A stretch of 64,000 nucleotides of DNA from Gammaproteobacteria bacterium (GCA_024235135.1 JACKMZ010000002.1:124001-188000), one strand, 5' to 3'; counted from the first letter of the stretch, positions 8,838-18,453 are shown. Numbers and translations are program-made. Notes: generated by a model not told the origin, from the letters alone.

Positions 8838-9332
8838 TTACCCGTCGCACGCCGCGTTTGCCGTCAGATCGAGGGCCAAGTAGCGCACGCTTTGCAGAGG
8901 ATTATCGTAATAGCTGTCGATTTCCCGAAAACCAAGCGACTCATACAGCGCTTTCGCGGCGAGCATGTTCTGCAAGGTATCCAACACCATCTTCTGATAA
9001 CGCAGTGCACGGGCTCGCTCGATAATGACTCCGGTCAACAAGCGGCCGATACCCAATCCGCGGTATTCGGGCTTGACATAAAGCCGTTTCATCTCGCAGA
9101 CACCTTGGCCACGGCGGCGTAACGCCACGCAACCGATGGCTTGGCCGTCATCCCGCGCAAGCAGCAGACACCCTTCCGGCGGCCCGTAATACCCCTCCAG
9201 GGTCACGAGTTCCTGCGCGAAGTTCTGAAAACAGAGGTCCACATCGAGCGCCGCCGCGTATTCCTCGAAAAGCATCCGGGCAGCCGCATATTCGTTCGCG
9301 CTCAGCACCTGCGCCAGTTCAGTGGAAACCAT
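8838..9332 (-). CDS. GNAT family N-acetyltransferase
   Basis: This 164-residue single-domain acetyltransferase belongs to the Gcn5-related superfamily. The acetyl-CoA pyrophosphate-binding motif A is clear (LYVKPEYRGLGIGRLLTG, about residues 89-106), followed by the C-terminal KALYESLGF signature. The N-terminal half (FEEYAAALDVDLCFQNFAQE) resembles the group of small cytosolic GNATs of unknown substrate often seen next to amino-acid or antibiotic genes. It is convergent with acetate kinase, and its 5' end overlaps the remnant of a DCC-family gene. Confidence 0.9.
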   Translation of the reverse strand: MVSTELAQVLSANEYAAARMLFEEYAAALDVDLCFQNFAQELVTLEGYYGPPEGCLLLARDDGQAIGCVALRRRGQGVCEMKRLYVKPEYRGLGIGRLLTGVIIERARALRYQKMVLDTLQNMLAAKALYESLGFREIDSYYDNPLQSVRYLALDLTANAACDG

Positions 9333-9484
9333 GCCAATGGGCCTCTCGGGTCGATTTCAAGGGGTACGGAGCCGGCCGGCCGTCGCACGCGCACGCGTGA
9401 AACAAACGCCCGACAAAGTGGACAATCACTATCGTAGACAATGCTGATTCCAGTCGCCGGTAACCGAGGTTCGGTAGTTGGCAT
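9302..9484 (-). pseudogene. N-terminal fragment of a DCC-family (DUF393) thiol-disulfide oxidoreductase-like protein
   Basis: Starting from ATG at 9484, the frame reads into VYDSDCPLCRAFVSRVRVRR, the characteristic N-terminus of DUF393 proteins (usually YDGDCPLC with the DxxCPxC motif). It stops after about 60 residues where the family normally has 110-140. The fragment overlaps the start of the GNAT gene. It is most simply a 3'-truncated remnant; expression as a short peptide cannot be excluded. Confidence 0.55.
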
Positions 9485-9630
9485 GGGATGAAACCACGTC
9501 AAATCAATGGCCGCGTCTTTCCCCGGACAAAGCGGCTCTAGCACCGTTTTCCGGGCGGAAGGTTTGAAACGCTCCGGGCAAACGCCACTCTGAATCATAA
9601 CGATAACAAAGCGAAAAGCGAGGAATCCAC

Positions 9631-12600
9631 ATGAGCAATAAACTGGCTGATCAAAAGGCACAACTGATCGAACGGGCGATCGATCTGATCAAAGAACGCT
9701 TGTCCGAAGACATCCTGGCGACGGCGGAACCTTTCGTTCGCCATTATTACGCCTGGGTCGCCCCGGAGGATCTTTTCGACAATGATCCGGAGGATCTTTA
9801 CGGCGCGGCCTTGTCGCATTGGAATCTCGGCCGCCAACGCCAGCCAGGCACACCCGCCGTCCGCGTCTACAATCCCAGCTTCGAGGAAGACGGCTGGCAG
9901 TGCACCCATACGGTGGTCGAAATCGTCACCGACGACATGCCATTCCTGGTGGACTCCATGACCATGGAACTCAATCGGCATGGTTTGACGGTGCATCGGG
10001 TCATTCATCCCGTACTGTGCGTCGTGCGCGATAACCAGGGTCATCGGCAACGCATTCTCAACGGAGCGACCGAAGAAGGCATCAGCGAGGCCACCATGCA
10101 CTTCGAAGTGGACCGGCAAACGGACCCCACCTCATTGGCCAGCCTGCAAGCCGGATTGCTGAAGATACTGGGGGACGTGCGCGCCGCCGTGGAGGACTGG
10201 CCGGCGATGCGCGATAAACTGTTGGCCGTCGTGACCGCTCTGGAAACCGAACGGATACCCCTGCACCCATCCGAAGTCAGCGAGAACCAGGCATTCTTGC
10301 GCTGGATGACGAATGAGCACTTCACCTTCCTAGGCTACCGGGATTATGACCTGGTGGAAAAGAACGGCGAGGTGCTGTTATGTACCGTCCCAGGCTCCGG
10401 TTTAGGTTTGTTGCGCGGCGGCGAAGGAGGCGTGTCCCGCAGCTTCTCGGAATTGCCCGCGGAATTGCGCCGGCTGTCTTACGCGCCCAGACTGCTCATC
10501 ATTTCCAAAGCCAGCGCGCTTTCCACCGTGCATCGCCCCGTTCACCTGGATTATCTGGGCATCAAGCGATTCGGCGCGGAAGGGCAGGTGATTGGCGAGC
10601 ATCGTTTTCTCGGCTTGTACACCGCGCAAGCCTACAACACCAATCCCCGACGCATCCCCCTGTTGCGCAGCAAAATCGAAAAGGTGTTGGAAAGAACCCA
10701 CCTGGCCCCGCAGGGCCATGCCGGCAAAGCCCTGCAAAACATTCTCGAAACCTTCCCGCGCGACGATCTGTTCCAGGCCACGGACGAGGAATTGTTCGAG
10801 ACTGCCACGGGCATTCTACATCTCAACGAACGCCAACGGCTCCGCTTGTTCATGCGTATCGATCTTTTCCAGCGTTTCGTCTCCTGCCTGGTGTTCGTGC
10901 CCAGGGAGCGTTACAACACGGAAATGCGCCTGCGCATGCAGGACATCCTGATGCAGACGCTGAACGGTGAGTCGTCGAGTTTCTCAACGCAATTTACCGA
11001 GTCCGTGCTGGCCCGCGTGCAATTCCACATACGCACGCATCCGGGCAAGATCCCAGAATTTACCGTGGCGGACCTGGAATCCCAGTTACGCCAGGCCATG
11101 CAGTCCTGGGAAGAGGAATTGCACCGGGCGCTGCTGGAACAGTGCGGCGAGGAAACCGGCAACGATCTGTTTCACCATTACAGCCAAGCCTTTCCAGTCG
11201 CCTACAAGGACGATTTCACGGCGCGCACAGCGGTCAGCGATGTGCTGCGGCTGGAAACGATCTGTTCCCGGTGTCCGTTGGATATGCGTTTATATCGACC
11301 GTTGGAAGCACCGGAAGGCACGTTGCGCTTCAAGGTGTTCGGCCCCCGGCAACCGATACCGCTGTCCGACGTATTGCCGATGCTGGAACACATGGGGTTG
11401 CGCGTGCTGACGGCCCGTCCCTATGAATTGATCACCCGCGATGGTCGGCCTCTTTGGGTGCTCGATTTCAACATGAAGGAAGATGCCGGCATCCAGGTGG
11501 ACGCCCCCCAGGTCAAGGACATCTTTCAAGAAGCTTTCGCCCGTGTGTGGGAAGGAGCAATGGAAAGCGACGGCTTCAATCGATTGATTCTGGCGGCGCA
11601 ACTGCCCTGGCGCGATGTGGTCATGCTGCGGGCCTATTGCCGTTATTTGCTGCAAACCCAAATTACTTTCAGCCAGGCGTATATGGAGCGCACGCTCGGT
11701 GCTCATCCACGCATTGTCGGCTTTTTGGCGGAATTGTTTCACATGCGTTTCGACCCTCGGCACCAGGCCGATTCGGGGCGACGCAGCACGGATCTGACCG
11801 TAGCCATTGAAGAAGCCCTGGAAAAAGTCAGCAGTCTGGACGAAGACCGCATTCTGCGCCGCTTCCTGAATATCATCCAAGCCACTTTGCGCACCAATTT
11901 CTTCCAACTCGACACGGCTGGCCAACCCAAGCCTTACCTCTCCTTCAAGTTTGATCCGACCCGCATCGACGAATTGCCTTTGCCGCGCCCCATGTACGAG
12001 ATCTTCGTCTATTCGCCACGGGTGGAAGCCGTCCATCTACGTGGAGGGCCGGTCGCGCGCGGCGGCTTGCGGTGGTCGGATCGGCGGGAGGATTTTCGTA
12101 CCGAGGTTTTGGGCCTGATGAAGGCGCAGATGGTAAAAAACGCCGTCATCGTGCCGGTCGGGGCCAAGGGGGGGTTCGTTCTCAAGCGACCGCCCGCCAA
12201 ACGGGAGGAACTGCAGCAAGAAGGCATCGCCTGTTATCAAACCTTCATCCGGGGCATGCTGGACATCACCGACAATCGGATCGGAGGCAACATCGTCTCG
12301 CCGCCGCAGGTGGTGCGCTATGATCGCGACGACCCCTATCTGGTGGTAGCGGCGGACAAAGGCACCGCCACCTTCTCGGACATCGCCAACGGCATCGCCC
12401 GAGAATACGCCTTCTGGCTGGACGATGCCTTCGCTTCGGGCGGCTCAGCCGGCTACGATCACAAGAAAATGGGCATCACCGCGCGGGGCGCCTGGGAGTC
12501 GGTCAAGCGCCACTTCCGGGAACTGGGCAGGGACATCCAAAACCGCGATGATTTCACCGTAGTGGGCATCGGCGATATGTCCGGCGATGTGTTCGGTAAC

Positions 12601-14460
12601 GGGATGTTGCTGTCCCGGCATATCAAGCTGCTAGCCGCCTTCAATCATTTGCATGTATTCATCGATCCCGATCCCGATCCCGAACTCAGTTTCCGGGAAC
12701 GGCAGCGTTTGTTCGAGCTGCCCCGCTCGACCTGGGACGATTACGACAAAAGCCGGCTATCGGCCGGAGGAGCAATCTATCCTCGTTCCGCCAAATCCAT
12801 ACAGCTCAGCCCCGAAGCGCGCGCGGCGCTGGACATCAAGGCCGAGCGTCTAGCCCCTAACGAATTGATTCGCCTACTCCTCAAAGCGCCGGTGGATCTG
12901 CTCTGGAACGGCGGCATCGGCACCTACGTCAAGGCGGCTCGGGAAACCCAACTGGAAGTCGGTGACCGCAGCAACGACGCGGTGCGCATCAATGGCTGCG
13001 AACTGCGATGCCAAGTCGTCGGCGAAGGTGGCAACCTTGGCTTTACACAATTGGGGCGTATCGAATTCGCTCGCCGTGGCGGGCGGGTGTTGACTGACGC
13101 CATCGACAATTCCGGGGGCGTCAACTGTTCCGATCACGAAGTCAACATCAAGATTCTGCTCAATCAGGTCGTTGCCGACGGTGATATGACCGAAAAACAG
13201 CGTAACCAATTGTTGGCCGAGATGACTGACGAGGTGGGGGAACTGGTGCTAAGGCAAAATTACCTACAACCGCAGGCCATCACCATGACCTACAGCCGGG
13301 CGGCGGAATTTCTCGGCGATCATGTACGGGTCATGCGTTCCTTGGAAAAAGCCGGGCAGCTCAATCGCGCCTTGGAGTTCTTGCCCAGCGATGAGGAACT
13401 GGCCGAACGCGAGGCCGCGCGCGAGGGACTGACTCCACCGGAAATCGCCGTACTGCTCGCTTACGGAAAGATCGCCCTGCATGCGGAACTGCTTACCTCC
13501 GATGTACCCGAGGACAGTTATCTGCAAAACGATTTGCTGGCGTATTTTCCGCAGCCGCTACGTGAACGATTTTACGACGCCATGCAAAATCACCCGCTGC
13601 GCCGGGAGATCATCGCCACCTATATCACCAACAGCATGCTCAACCGTATGGGTAGCAGTTTCGCCTTCCGTCTCTGGGAGGAGACAGGTGAGACCTATCC
13701 CAACATCGCCCGAGCCTATAGCGCGGCCCGCGAGACCTTCGACGCCAGGCGTCTGTGGAGCGCCATTGAAACATTGGACAATCAGGTATCGGCGGCCCTG
13801 CAAACTCAGATGATAAGCCATAGCCAACGTCTACTGGAGCGGGCCAGCCTGTGGTTGTTGCGCCATCGCCGACCCCCGCTGGAAATCGAGGCAGTCGTCC
13901 GGCAGTTCGGGCCCGGCGTTGCGACCTTGGCCGCCGCACTGCCGGATCTGTTACAGGCCGGCGAAAGTGACGACCTGCAAGTCGGCCGTGAAGAACTCGT
14001 GCGGGGTGGCGTCCCCGTAGAACTGGCCCAATGGGTAGCAAGTCTGGATGCGCTCTATTCGGCGCTGGATTTGGTGGAGGTTGCAGCGCAAACCGAGTTG
14101 CCCGAGGTGGAGGCGGCGGCCATTTATTTTGGATTAGTCAAGCACTTGGAACTGAATTGGCTGCGTCGCAGCATCCTTGATTTACCCGCGAACAATCACT
14201 GGCAGAATCGCGCGCGAGGGGCTTTGCTCAATAGTTTGTACGACCAAGGTCGGGCTTTGACGATCGATGTCATACGCACGACCGATCAGGGTGTGCCACC
14301 CGTGCAACGCCTGCAAACCTGGTTGGCACATAACCATGCAGGAATAGATCGCTGTCGCACCATGTTTGCCGACTTGCGAACGGCCGGCCAAGGAGATTTG
14401 GCCATGCTCTCGGTCGCTCTTAGGGAAACGGCGAGCCTGGTTCGGCAAAGAGCCGGTTGA
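9631..14460 (+). CDS. Large NAD-specific glutamate dehydrogenase (Bac_GDH family)
   Basis: This 1609-residue enzyme belongs to the 180-kDa GDH family known from Pseudomonas and Streptomyces and catabolises glutamate to 2-oxoglutarate plus ammonia with NAD+. The N-terminal ~700 residues form the family's regulatory region with ACT-like segments. The catalytic core begins near residue 770 and contains RGGLRWSDRREDFRTEV, then MKAQMVKNAVIVPVGAKGGF with the substrate-binding lysines (about residues 830-850). The nucleotide-binding stretch follows around residues 960-1130 (VVGIGDMSGDVFGNG; DLLWNGGIGTYVKA; VVGEGGNLGFTQ). The reading frame is intact with normal length. It stands alone, with an ATG start about 300 bp beyond the GNAT gene. 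Confidence 0.96.
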   Translation: MSNKLADQKAQLIERAIDLIKERLSEDILATAEPFVRHYYAWVAPEDLFDNDPEDLYGAALSHWNLGRQRQPGTPAVRVYNPSFEEDGWQCTHTVVEIVTDDMPFLVDSMTMELNRHGLTVHRVIHPVLCVVRDNQGHRQRILNGATEEGISEATMHFEVDRQTDPTSLASLQAGLLKILGDVRAAVEDWPAMRDKLLAVVTALETERIPLHPSEVSENQAFLRWMTNEHFTFLGYRDYDLVEKNGEVLLCTVPGSGLGLLRGGEGGVSRSFSELPAELRRLSYAPRLLIISKASALSTVHRPVHLDYLGIKRFGAEGQVIGEHRFLGLYTAQAYNTNPRRIPLLRSKIEKVLERTHLAPQGHAGKALQNILETFPRDDLFQATDEELFETATGILHLNERQRLRLFMRIDLFQRFVSCLVFVPRERYNTEMRLRMQDILMQTLNGESSSFSTQFTESVLARVQFHIRTHPGKIPEFTVADLESQLRQAMQSWEEELHRALLEQCGEETGNDLFHHYSQAFPVAYKDDFTARTAVSDVLRLETICSRCPLDMRLYRPLEAPEGTLRFKVFGPRQPIPLSDVLPMLEHMGLRVLTARPYELITRDGRPLWVLDFNMKEDAGIQVDAPQVKDIFQEAFARVWEGAMESDGFNRLILAAQLPWRDVVMLRAYCRYLLQTQITFSQAYMERTLGAHPRIVGFLAELFHMRFDPRHQADSGRRSTDLTVAIEEALEKVSSLDEDRILRRFLNIIQATLRTNFFQLDTAGQPKPYLSFKFDPTRIDELPLPRPMYEIFVYSPRVEAVHLRGGPVARGGLRWSDRREDFRTEVLGLMKAQMVKNAVIVPVGAKGGFVLKRPPAKREELQQEGIACYQTFIRGMLDITDNRIGGNIVSPPQVVRYDRDDPYLVVAADKGTATFSDIANGIAREYAFWLDDAFASGGSAGYDHKKMGITARGAWESVKRHFRELGRDIQNRDDFTVVGIGDMSGDVFGNGMLLSRHIKLLAAFNHLHVFIDPDPDPELSFRERQRLFELPRSTWDDYDKSRLSAGGAIYPRSAKSIQLSPEARAALDIKAERLAPNELIRLLLKAPVDLLWNGGIGTYVKAARETQLEVGDRSNDAVRINGCELRCQVVGEGGNLGFTQLGRIEFARRGGRVLTDAIDNSGGVNCSDHEVNIKILLNQVVADGDMTEKQRNQLLAEMTDEVGELVLRQNYLQPQAITMTYSRAAEFLGDHVRVMRSLEKAGQLNRALEFLPSDEELAEREAAREGLTPPEIAVLLAYGKIALHAELLTSDVPEDSYLQNDLLAYFPQPLRERFYDAMQNHPLRREIIATYITNSMLNRMGSSFAFRLWEETGETYPNIARAYSAARETFDARRLWSAIETLDNQVSAALQTQMISHSQRLLERASLWLLRHRRPPLEIEAVVRQFGPGVATLAAALPDLLQAGESDDLQVGREELVRGGVPVELAQWVASLDALYSALDLVEVAAQTELPEVEAAAIYFGLVKHLELNWLRRSILDLPANNHWQNRARGALLNSLYDQGRALTIDVIRTTDQGVPPVQRLQTWLAHNHAGIDRCRTMFADLRTAGQGDLAMLSVALRETASLVRQRAG

Positions 14461-15049
14461 AACAGGCCGAACCGCGGACTTCACAAGGGCGCCGGGTTCG
14501 GGTGGAACGGGATTGTTCCCTAACTTCGCTCGAACTCGGTGAGCTATTCCCACAGCGCCGGCAATACACTATGGAATAATACATGCATGATAGATTAAAT
14601 GCGGACAATCGTGATAGTTATGACTATCCTTATGAGAAGGATAATCGTTTCGTCAGATGATTCACCGGTGGCCTGTATGCGGCAAAACTTCGACGCGGCC
14701 AACCATGAATCTCCACCTCTGCTGCCACGCCCATTAATCTTCTAGCAGTTATAAGCTGTTATGGAAAAATGTGAAGCAGTGACTACGCTTAGTCAGAGGA
14801 AAATTATGCAAGCGTTTTCTGACACGATCACGGACGGTTACAATCTCCGAAGCTGGTTTCATGGCAGTATTTGTGTATTTGCAAATACATCAAGTGCCAC
14901 AATTCCCCCGAAGAATAGGTTTGACGGTTTCGTCCGATTGGATGCGCCGCGCAAACAGGCTCGACTCCAAGCCTACATCTATTCCCTTTTCTCATTCGGG
15001 GTCAGGAAAAAAGAGCATTCAAAAAAAGTCCGAATAGGAGGGCAAGCCA
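14461..15049 (+). other. Non-coding stretch after glutamate dehydrogenase
   Basis: About 590 bp without a convincing gene. It holds two overlapping hairpins at 14613-14643 and AT-rich sequence further on. A 101-codon frame at 14761-15066 has no good ribosome binding site or recognisable motif and overlaps the better-supported small gene at 15050. Confidence 0.5.
14613..14643 (+). promoter_or_regulatory. Two mutually exclusive hairpins (attenuator-like shape)
   Basis: Arm pairs 14613-14618/14623-14628 (GATAGT/ACTATC) and 14625-14631/14637-14643 (TATCCTT/AAGGATA) share bases 14625-14628, so only one stem can form at a time. No uridine tract follows directly. The next plausible start codon is about 400 bp away. 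Confidence 0.3.
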
Positions 15050-15340
15050 ATGACTTCGCTTTATAAGACGCTTAATGCCGATTCCAGGAGCAGCACACCT
15101 GAAGAAGCGGACTACCCGGATCAAGCCTTGCCCGAAGAGAATAAACACAACGTTGGATGGCTGAGATGGTGTTGGTCGCACATCGAGTTCTTCATCGTGC
15201 AGAATGTGCCCGCTGATTTGTCCGTTTGTGAATTCGAATGCCGCAGAAGCGATTGCGCGCGCTTTGGATGCAGGAGCCCTCAAAAATGGCTTGCGAACCA
15301 GCGCGAGGGTAGGCACACCGAGGAATATCACATCGAATAA
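15050..15340 (+). CDS. Small Cys-rich hypothetical protein
   Basis: This is a 96-residue ORF with a near-perfect AGGAGGG seven bases before the ATG, much stronger than expected by chance in a non-coding region. The sequence has an acidic N-terminal third, a Trp-rich centre (GWLRWCWSHIEFF, residues 36-48) and a cysteine cluster C60-x3-C64-x4-C69-x4-C74 that could bind metal or an Fe-S cluster. The last ~20 residues (after KW) are basic and low in pattern and may result from a frameshift. It lies about 85 bp upstream of argC in the same orientation. Function unknown; a member of an uncharacterised small-protein family is the most I would claim. Confidence 0.5.
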   Translation: MTSLYKTLNADSRSSTPEEADYPDQALPEENKHNVGWLRWCWSHIEFFIVQNVPADLSVCEFECRRSDCARFGCRSPQKWLANQREGRHTEEYHIE

Positions 15341-15424
15341 CGATCACGCGCCACCGCCCTGTTGCAGGCGGCTTCGAAGCAGTGTTTACTGAAAAGAAGC
15401 AATCGGGCAACAGGTATCGATACG

Positions 15425-16456
15425 ATGATCAAGGTCGGCATAGTCGGTGGTACGGGTTATACGGGCGTCGAACTGTTACGTTTACTAGCGGTTCATCCCA
15501 GCGTCGAATTGGCCGTCATTACTTCCCGAGGCGAACGCGGCAAAGCCGTCAGCGAGTTATTTCCCAATTTACGCGGGCATGTGGACCTCGCCTTCTCGGA
15601 ACCCGACGAGCAGGCTCTCAAACAATGTGACGCCGTCTTTTTCGCTACCCCCAATGGTACGGCCATGCAAATGGCTCCCACATTGCTGGAATCCGGTGTT
15701 CGCATCATTGATCTGGCCGCCGATTTTCGCTTGCGCAATAGCGAGGATTGGCAACGCTGGTATGGCATGCCGCATGCTTGTCCCGCTCTGTTGGGAGATG
15801 CCGTATATGGCTTACCGGAAGTCAACCGGGCATCGATCCGAACCGCCCGCCTGGTAGCCAACCCTGGCTGCTATCCGACGGCCGTGCAGTTGGGCTTCAT
15901 GCCGTTGCTGGAACAAGCTGTCGTCGATTCACGACACCTCATTGCCGACGCCAAATCAGGCGTCAGCGGCGCCGGAAGGAAAGCCGAAGTCGCCACACTC
16001 TTGTGTGAAGCCGGCGATAATTTCAAAGCCTACGCCGTACCAGGACACCGCCATTGGCCGGAAATTCGCCAAGGACTTGCGGCGATCGCCGGACATCCCG
16101 TGGGGCTCACTTTCGTGCCGCATTTAACGCCCATGATCCGCGGTATCCACGCCACGCTCTATGGAGTGTTGCTAAATGGCGACAGTGATTTACAAACCCT
16201 TTTCGAACAACGTTATGCCGACGAACCTTTCGTCGATGTCCTACCCGCCGGATCGCACCCCGAAACCCGCAGCGTACGCAGCGCCAATACCTGCCGCCTA
16301 GCTGTGCATCGGCCACAGGGTGGCGACACCGTGGTGGTTCTGGCGGTGATCGACAATCTAGTCAAGGGCGCCGCCGGCCAAGCCGTACAGAATATGAACC
16401 TGATGTTCGACCTGGCGGAAACGACGGGATTGCAGACCATCGCTTTGTTGCCCTGA
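15425..16456 (+). CDS. argC: N-acetyl-gamma-glutamyl-phosphate reductase
   Basis: This enzyme catalyses the third step of arginine biosynthesis, NADPH-dependent reduction of N-acetylglutamyl-phosphate to the semialdehyde. The start is placed at ATG 15425, giving MIKVGIVGGTGYTGVELLRL with the Rossmann GxxGYTG motif at the extreme N-terminus. An upstream TTG in the same frame would add an unrelated leader. The catalytic cysteine is C149 in VANPGCYPTA, and the downstream HRHWPEI segment carries the conserved histidine. At 343 residues it has the usual type-1 ArgC length. It is followed by erpA about 100 bp away, an order conserved in many gammaproteobacteria. Confidence 0.97.
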   Translation: MIKVGIVGGTGYTGVELLRLLAVHPSVELAVITSRGERGKAVSELFPNLRGHVDLAFSEPDEQALKQCDAVFFATPNGTAMQMAPTLLESGVRIIDLAADFRLRNSEDWQRWYGMPHACPALLGDAVYGLPEVNRASIRTARLVANPGCYPTAVQLGFMPLLEQAVVDSRHLIADAKSGVSGAGRKAEVATLLCEAGDNFKAYAVPGHRHWPEIRQGLAAIAGHPVGLTFVPHLTPMIRGIHATLYGVLLNGDSDLQTLFEQRYADEPFVDVLPAGSHPETRSVRSANTCRLAVHRPQGGDTVVVLAVIDNLVKGAAGQAVQNMNLMFDLAETTGLQTIALLP

Positions 16457-16558
16457 GCCGATTACTCGGGAAAACATCACGAACTATTCTTGACCACGGC
16501 AGTCAGCAATTACATACTGACCACTAGCCCCTGTTCCCCGTACACCGAGGTAATGCCT

Positions 16559-16927
16559 ATGAATGCCGTGACCGACGAAGCCTTTACCGATGACTTTCCG
16601 CCTGTCCTGATCTTTACAGACGCCGCTGCAGTCAAGGTGAAGAGCCTGATCGATGAAGAAGACAACCCCAATCTGATGCTACGGGTATTCGTCAGTGGCG
16701 GCGGGTGCTCAGGTTTTCAGTATGGATTCACCTTCGACGAAAACATGGACGAAGGGGACACAGTGGTGGAGAAAGGTGGTGTCAAGCTGTTGATCGATCC
16801 CATGAGCTTCCAGTACCTGAGCGGCGCTGAGATCGATTACACCGAGGGACTGGAAGGCGCTCAGTTCGTCATCCGTAACCCCAATGCTACGACTACCTGC
16901 GGCTGCGGTTCCTCGTTCTCGGCCTGA
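16559..16927 (+). CDS. erpA: Iron-sulfur cluster insertion protein ErpA
   Basis: This A-type Fe-S carrier delivers clusters to respiratory and isoprenoid-pathway apoproteins. It has the three invariant cysteines, C50 in SGGGCSGFQYGF and C114/C116 in TTCGCGSSF. Start choice: GAGG at 16547-16550 is 8 nt from ATG 16559, whereas the in-frame ATG at 16553 is too close to it. The resulting 122 residues begin MNAVTDEAFTDD. It is most likely ErpA rather than IscA because of its genomic position after argC and the absence of isc genes nearby. Confidence 0.95.
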   Translation: MNAVTDEAFTDDFPPVLIFTDAAAVKVKSLIDEEDNPNLMLRVFVSGGGCSGFQYGFTFDENMDEGDTVVEKGGVKLLIDPMSFQYLSGAEIDYTEGLEGAQFVIRNPNATTTCGCGSSFSA

Positions 16928-16967
16928 GTCCCGCGCCGCAGTCTAGCCGTCCTCGCTTTTTCATAAA

Positions 16968-16986
16968 CCGGGGCTTCGCGCCCCGG
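16968..16986. terminator. Hairpin between convergent erpA and M23 endopeptidase genes
   Basis: Seven-bp stem CCGGGGC/GCCCCGG with a 5-nt loop, 41 bp after the erpA stop. The following bases (CTCTTACC) form only a weak U-tract. The position between convergent genes supports a terminator role in either direction. Confidence 0.45.
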
Positions 16987-17055
16987 CTCTTACCAAGAAT
17001 TTCCCCGCTACAATTTCTCGAACCATCGCCTCGTTCGCGGATGATTGGCGTGTGG

Positions 17056-18453
17056 CTAGTCGCCGTCCAACCGCGCTAAACGTGCACGCTGATGGACATC
17101 CAACTGTGCCACCCAGTCAGCCGTTTGCGCCTGGAAATGGGCCAACTGAAATCGGCTCATCGGTTCCGGACTTGGCAGTTCGGCCGTGACCGGGTCCACA
17201 TGCCGGCCATCGATGCGAAATTCATAGTGCAGATGAGGGCCCGTCGCCAATCCCGTCATCCCGACATAGCCGATGACTTCCCCGGATTCCACGGAACTAC
17301 CGCGCCGCAAGCCTTGACGGAAGCGTGACAAATGACCGTACAGCGTCGTGTAGCGTTGACCATGCCGCAGTACGATACAATTGCCATAGCCACCCTGCCG
17401 ACCTAGGGTTTCGACCACGCCGGCACCCGAAGCCCACACCGGAGTGCCCGTCGGGGCCGCGTAATCCACGCCGCGATGCGGTCGCCTCACACCCAACACC
17501 GGATGCCAGCGCTCGGCCCGGAAATGAGAGCTGATGCGCCTGAAATCCACCGGCGAACGCAGAAAAGTCTGGCGCAACGGCTGACCCTGTGGGGTGTAGT
17601 AATCGGTTTTGCCGCGCGGATCGGTGTAGCGCAAAGCACGAAAACTCTTGCCGCCGTGATCGAACTCGGCAGCCAAAACCTCCCCCGTTCCCGCTTTCTC
17701 GCCCGCTCGATAAAGCGCCTCGTAAATGATGGTGAACTGATCGCCCGGCTGGATTTCCAGAGCGAAATCGATGCGCCACTGGAATATCTCGGTGAACTTT
17801 AGAATCAAAGGCTCGGACAGACCCGCGTTCAAGGCTGCTTGATAAAACGAATGCCGAACCACGCCGGAGCTGAAGTCAGATCGCTTTTCCAGCGGCAAGG
17901 GATCACGGCGGGACTGGAAGGTATCGCCACTGCGTACGAAGCGAAAGCGTTCGACGCCCCGGGCATCGAAGATGAATTCTCGCAACACCTGATCGTTGTC
18001 GATCAGGATATCCAGTGCTTGACCGGGTTGTAATCGGGCCGCCAGTTCCTCTATTTTGTCCGCTTCCAGCAAGGCGGATAATTCGCCATCGGCCAAGCCC
18101 AGACGCGCGAAAATCCGTCCCAGCGTATCCCCGGAACGCACCCGCACCCGATGGCTGCGTTCCGTTTGCGATGGCTGACCGTCGATGGAGGCGCGGGTCG
18201 TTTTAATCGGTATTAACCCAATGGTCGACGCGGCAACCCGGTTGCTTTCGGTGACGCGTTCGTCGTCATACTCGGGCAGGATCAGCATCAGTAACAGCAC
18301 AATACCGGTGCACCCGAGGGCGAGGTAGTGGCATGATTTGGGTATATCTGGCGCGGAATAATCCGATTTCTTGATACGCGAACAGTGTTTCACGGGAAAT
18401 TTTTCACGGGCAAATTCAGCCTTGAATCTAGTCGTTCGCCGCACGCTAGTCAA
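17056..18453 (-). CDS. M23 family peptidoglycan DD-metalloendopeptidase (MepM-like)
   Basis: This membrane-anchored murein hydrolase has one N-terminal transmembrane helix (ALGCTGIVLLLMLILP, about residues 45-60), an LysM/OapA-like region (VRSGDTLGRIFARLGL) and a C-terminal LytM/M23 domain. Zinc-ligand motifs are present: HRGVD (first His and Asp) and the late GPHLHYEF. It likely cuts meso-DAP cross-links during wall expansion. The longest frame uses a TTG at 18453; an in-frame GTG at 18393 would still precede the helix and is a reasonable alternative. It is divergent from tyrS, as in Pseudomonas, but the anmK gene often found beside it is absent. Confidence 0.92.
   Translation of the reverse strand: MTSVRRTTRFKAEFAREKFPVKHCSRIKKSDYSAPDIPKSCHYLALGCTGIVLLLMLILPEYDDERVTESNRVAASTIGLIPIKTTRASIDGQPSQTERSHRVRVRSGDTLGRIFARLGLADGELSALLEADKIEELAARLQPGQALDILIDNDQVLREFIFDARGVERFRFVRSGDTFQSRRDPLPLEKRSDFSSGVVRHSFYQAALNAGLSEPLILKFTEIFQWRIDFALEIQPGDQFTIIYEALYRAGEKAGTGEVLAAEFDHGGKSFRALRYTDPRGKTDYYTPQGQPLRQTFLRSPVDFRRISSHFRAERWHPVLGVRRPHRGVDYAAPTGTPVWASGAGVVETLGRQGGYGNCIVLRHGQRYTTLYGHLSRFRQGLRRGSSVESGEVIGYVGMTGLATGPHLHYEFRIDGRHVDPVTAELPSPEPMSRFQLAHFQAQTADWVAQLDVHQRARLARLDGD

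Noticed and set aside
14761..15066. 101-codon frame on the plus strand between NAD-glutamate dehydrogenase and argC
   Set aside because: No ribosome binding site, no motif, and it overlaps the better-supported small gene starting at 15050 in a different frame.
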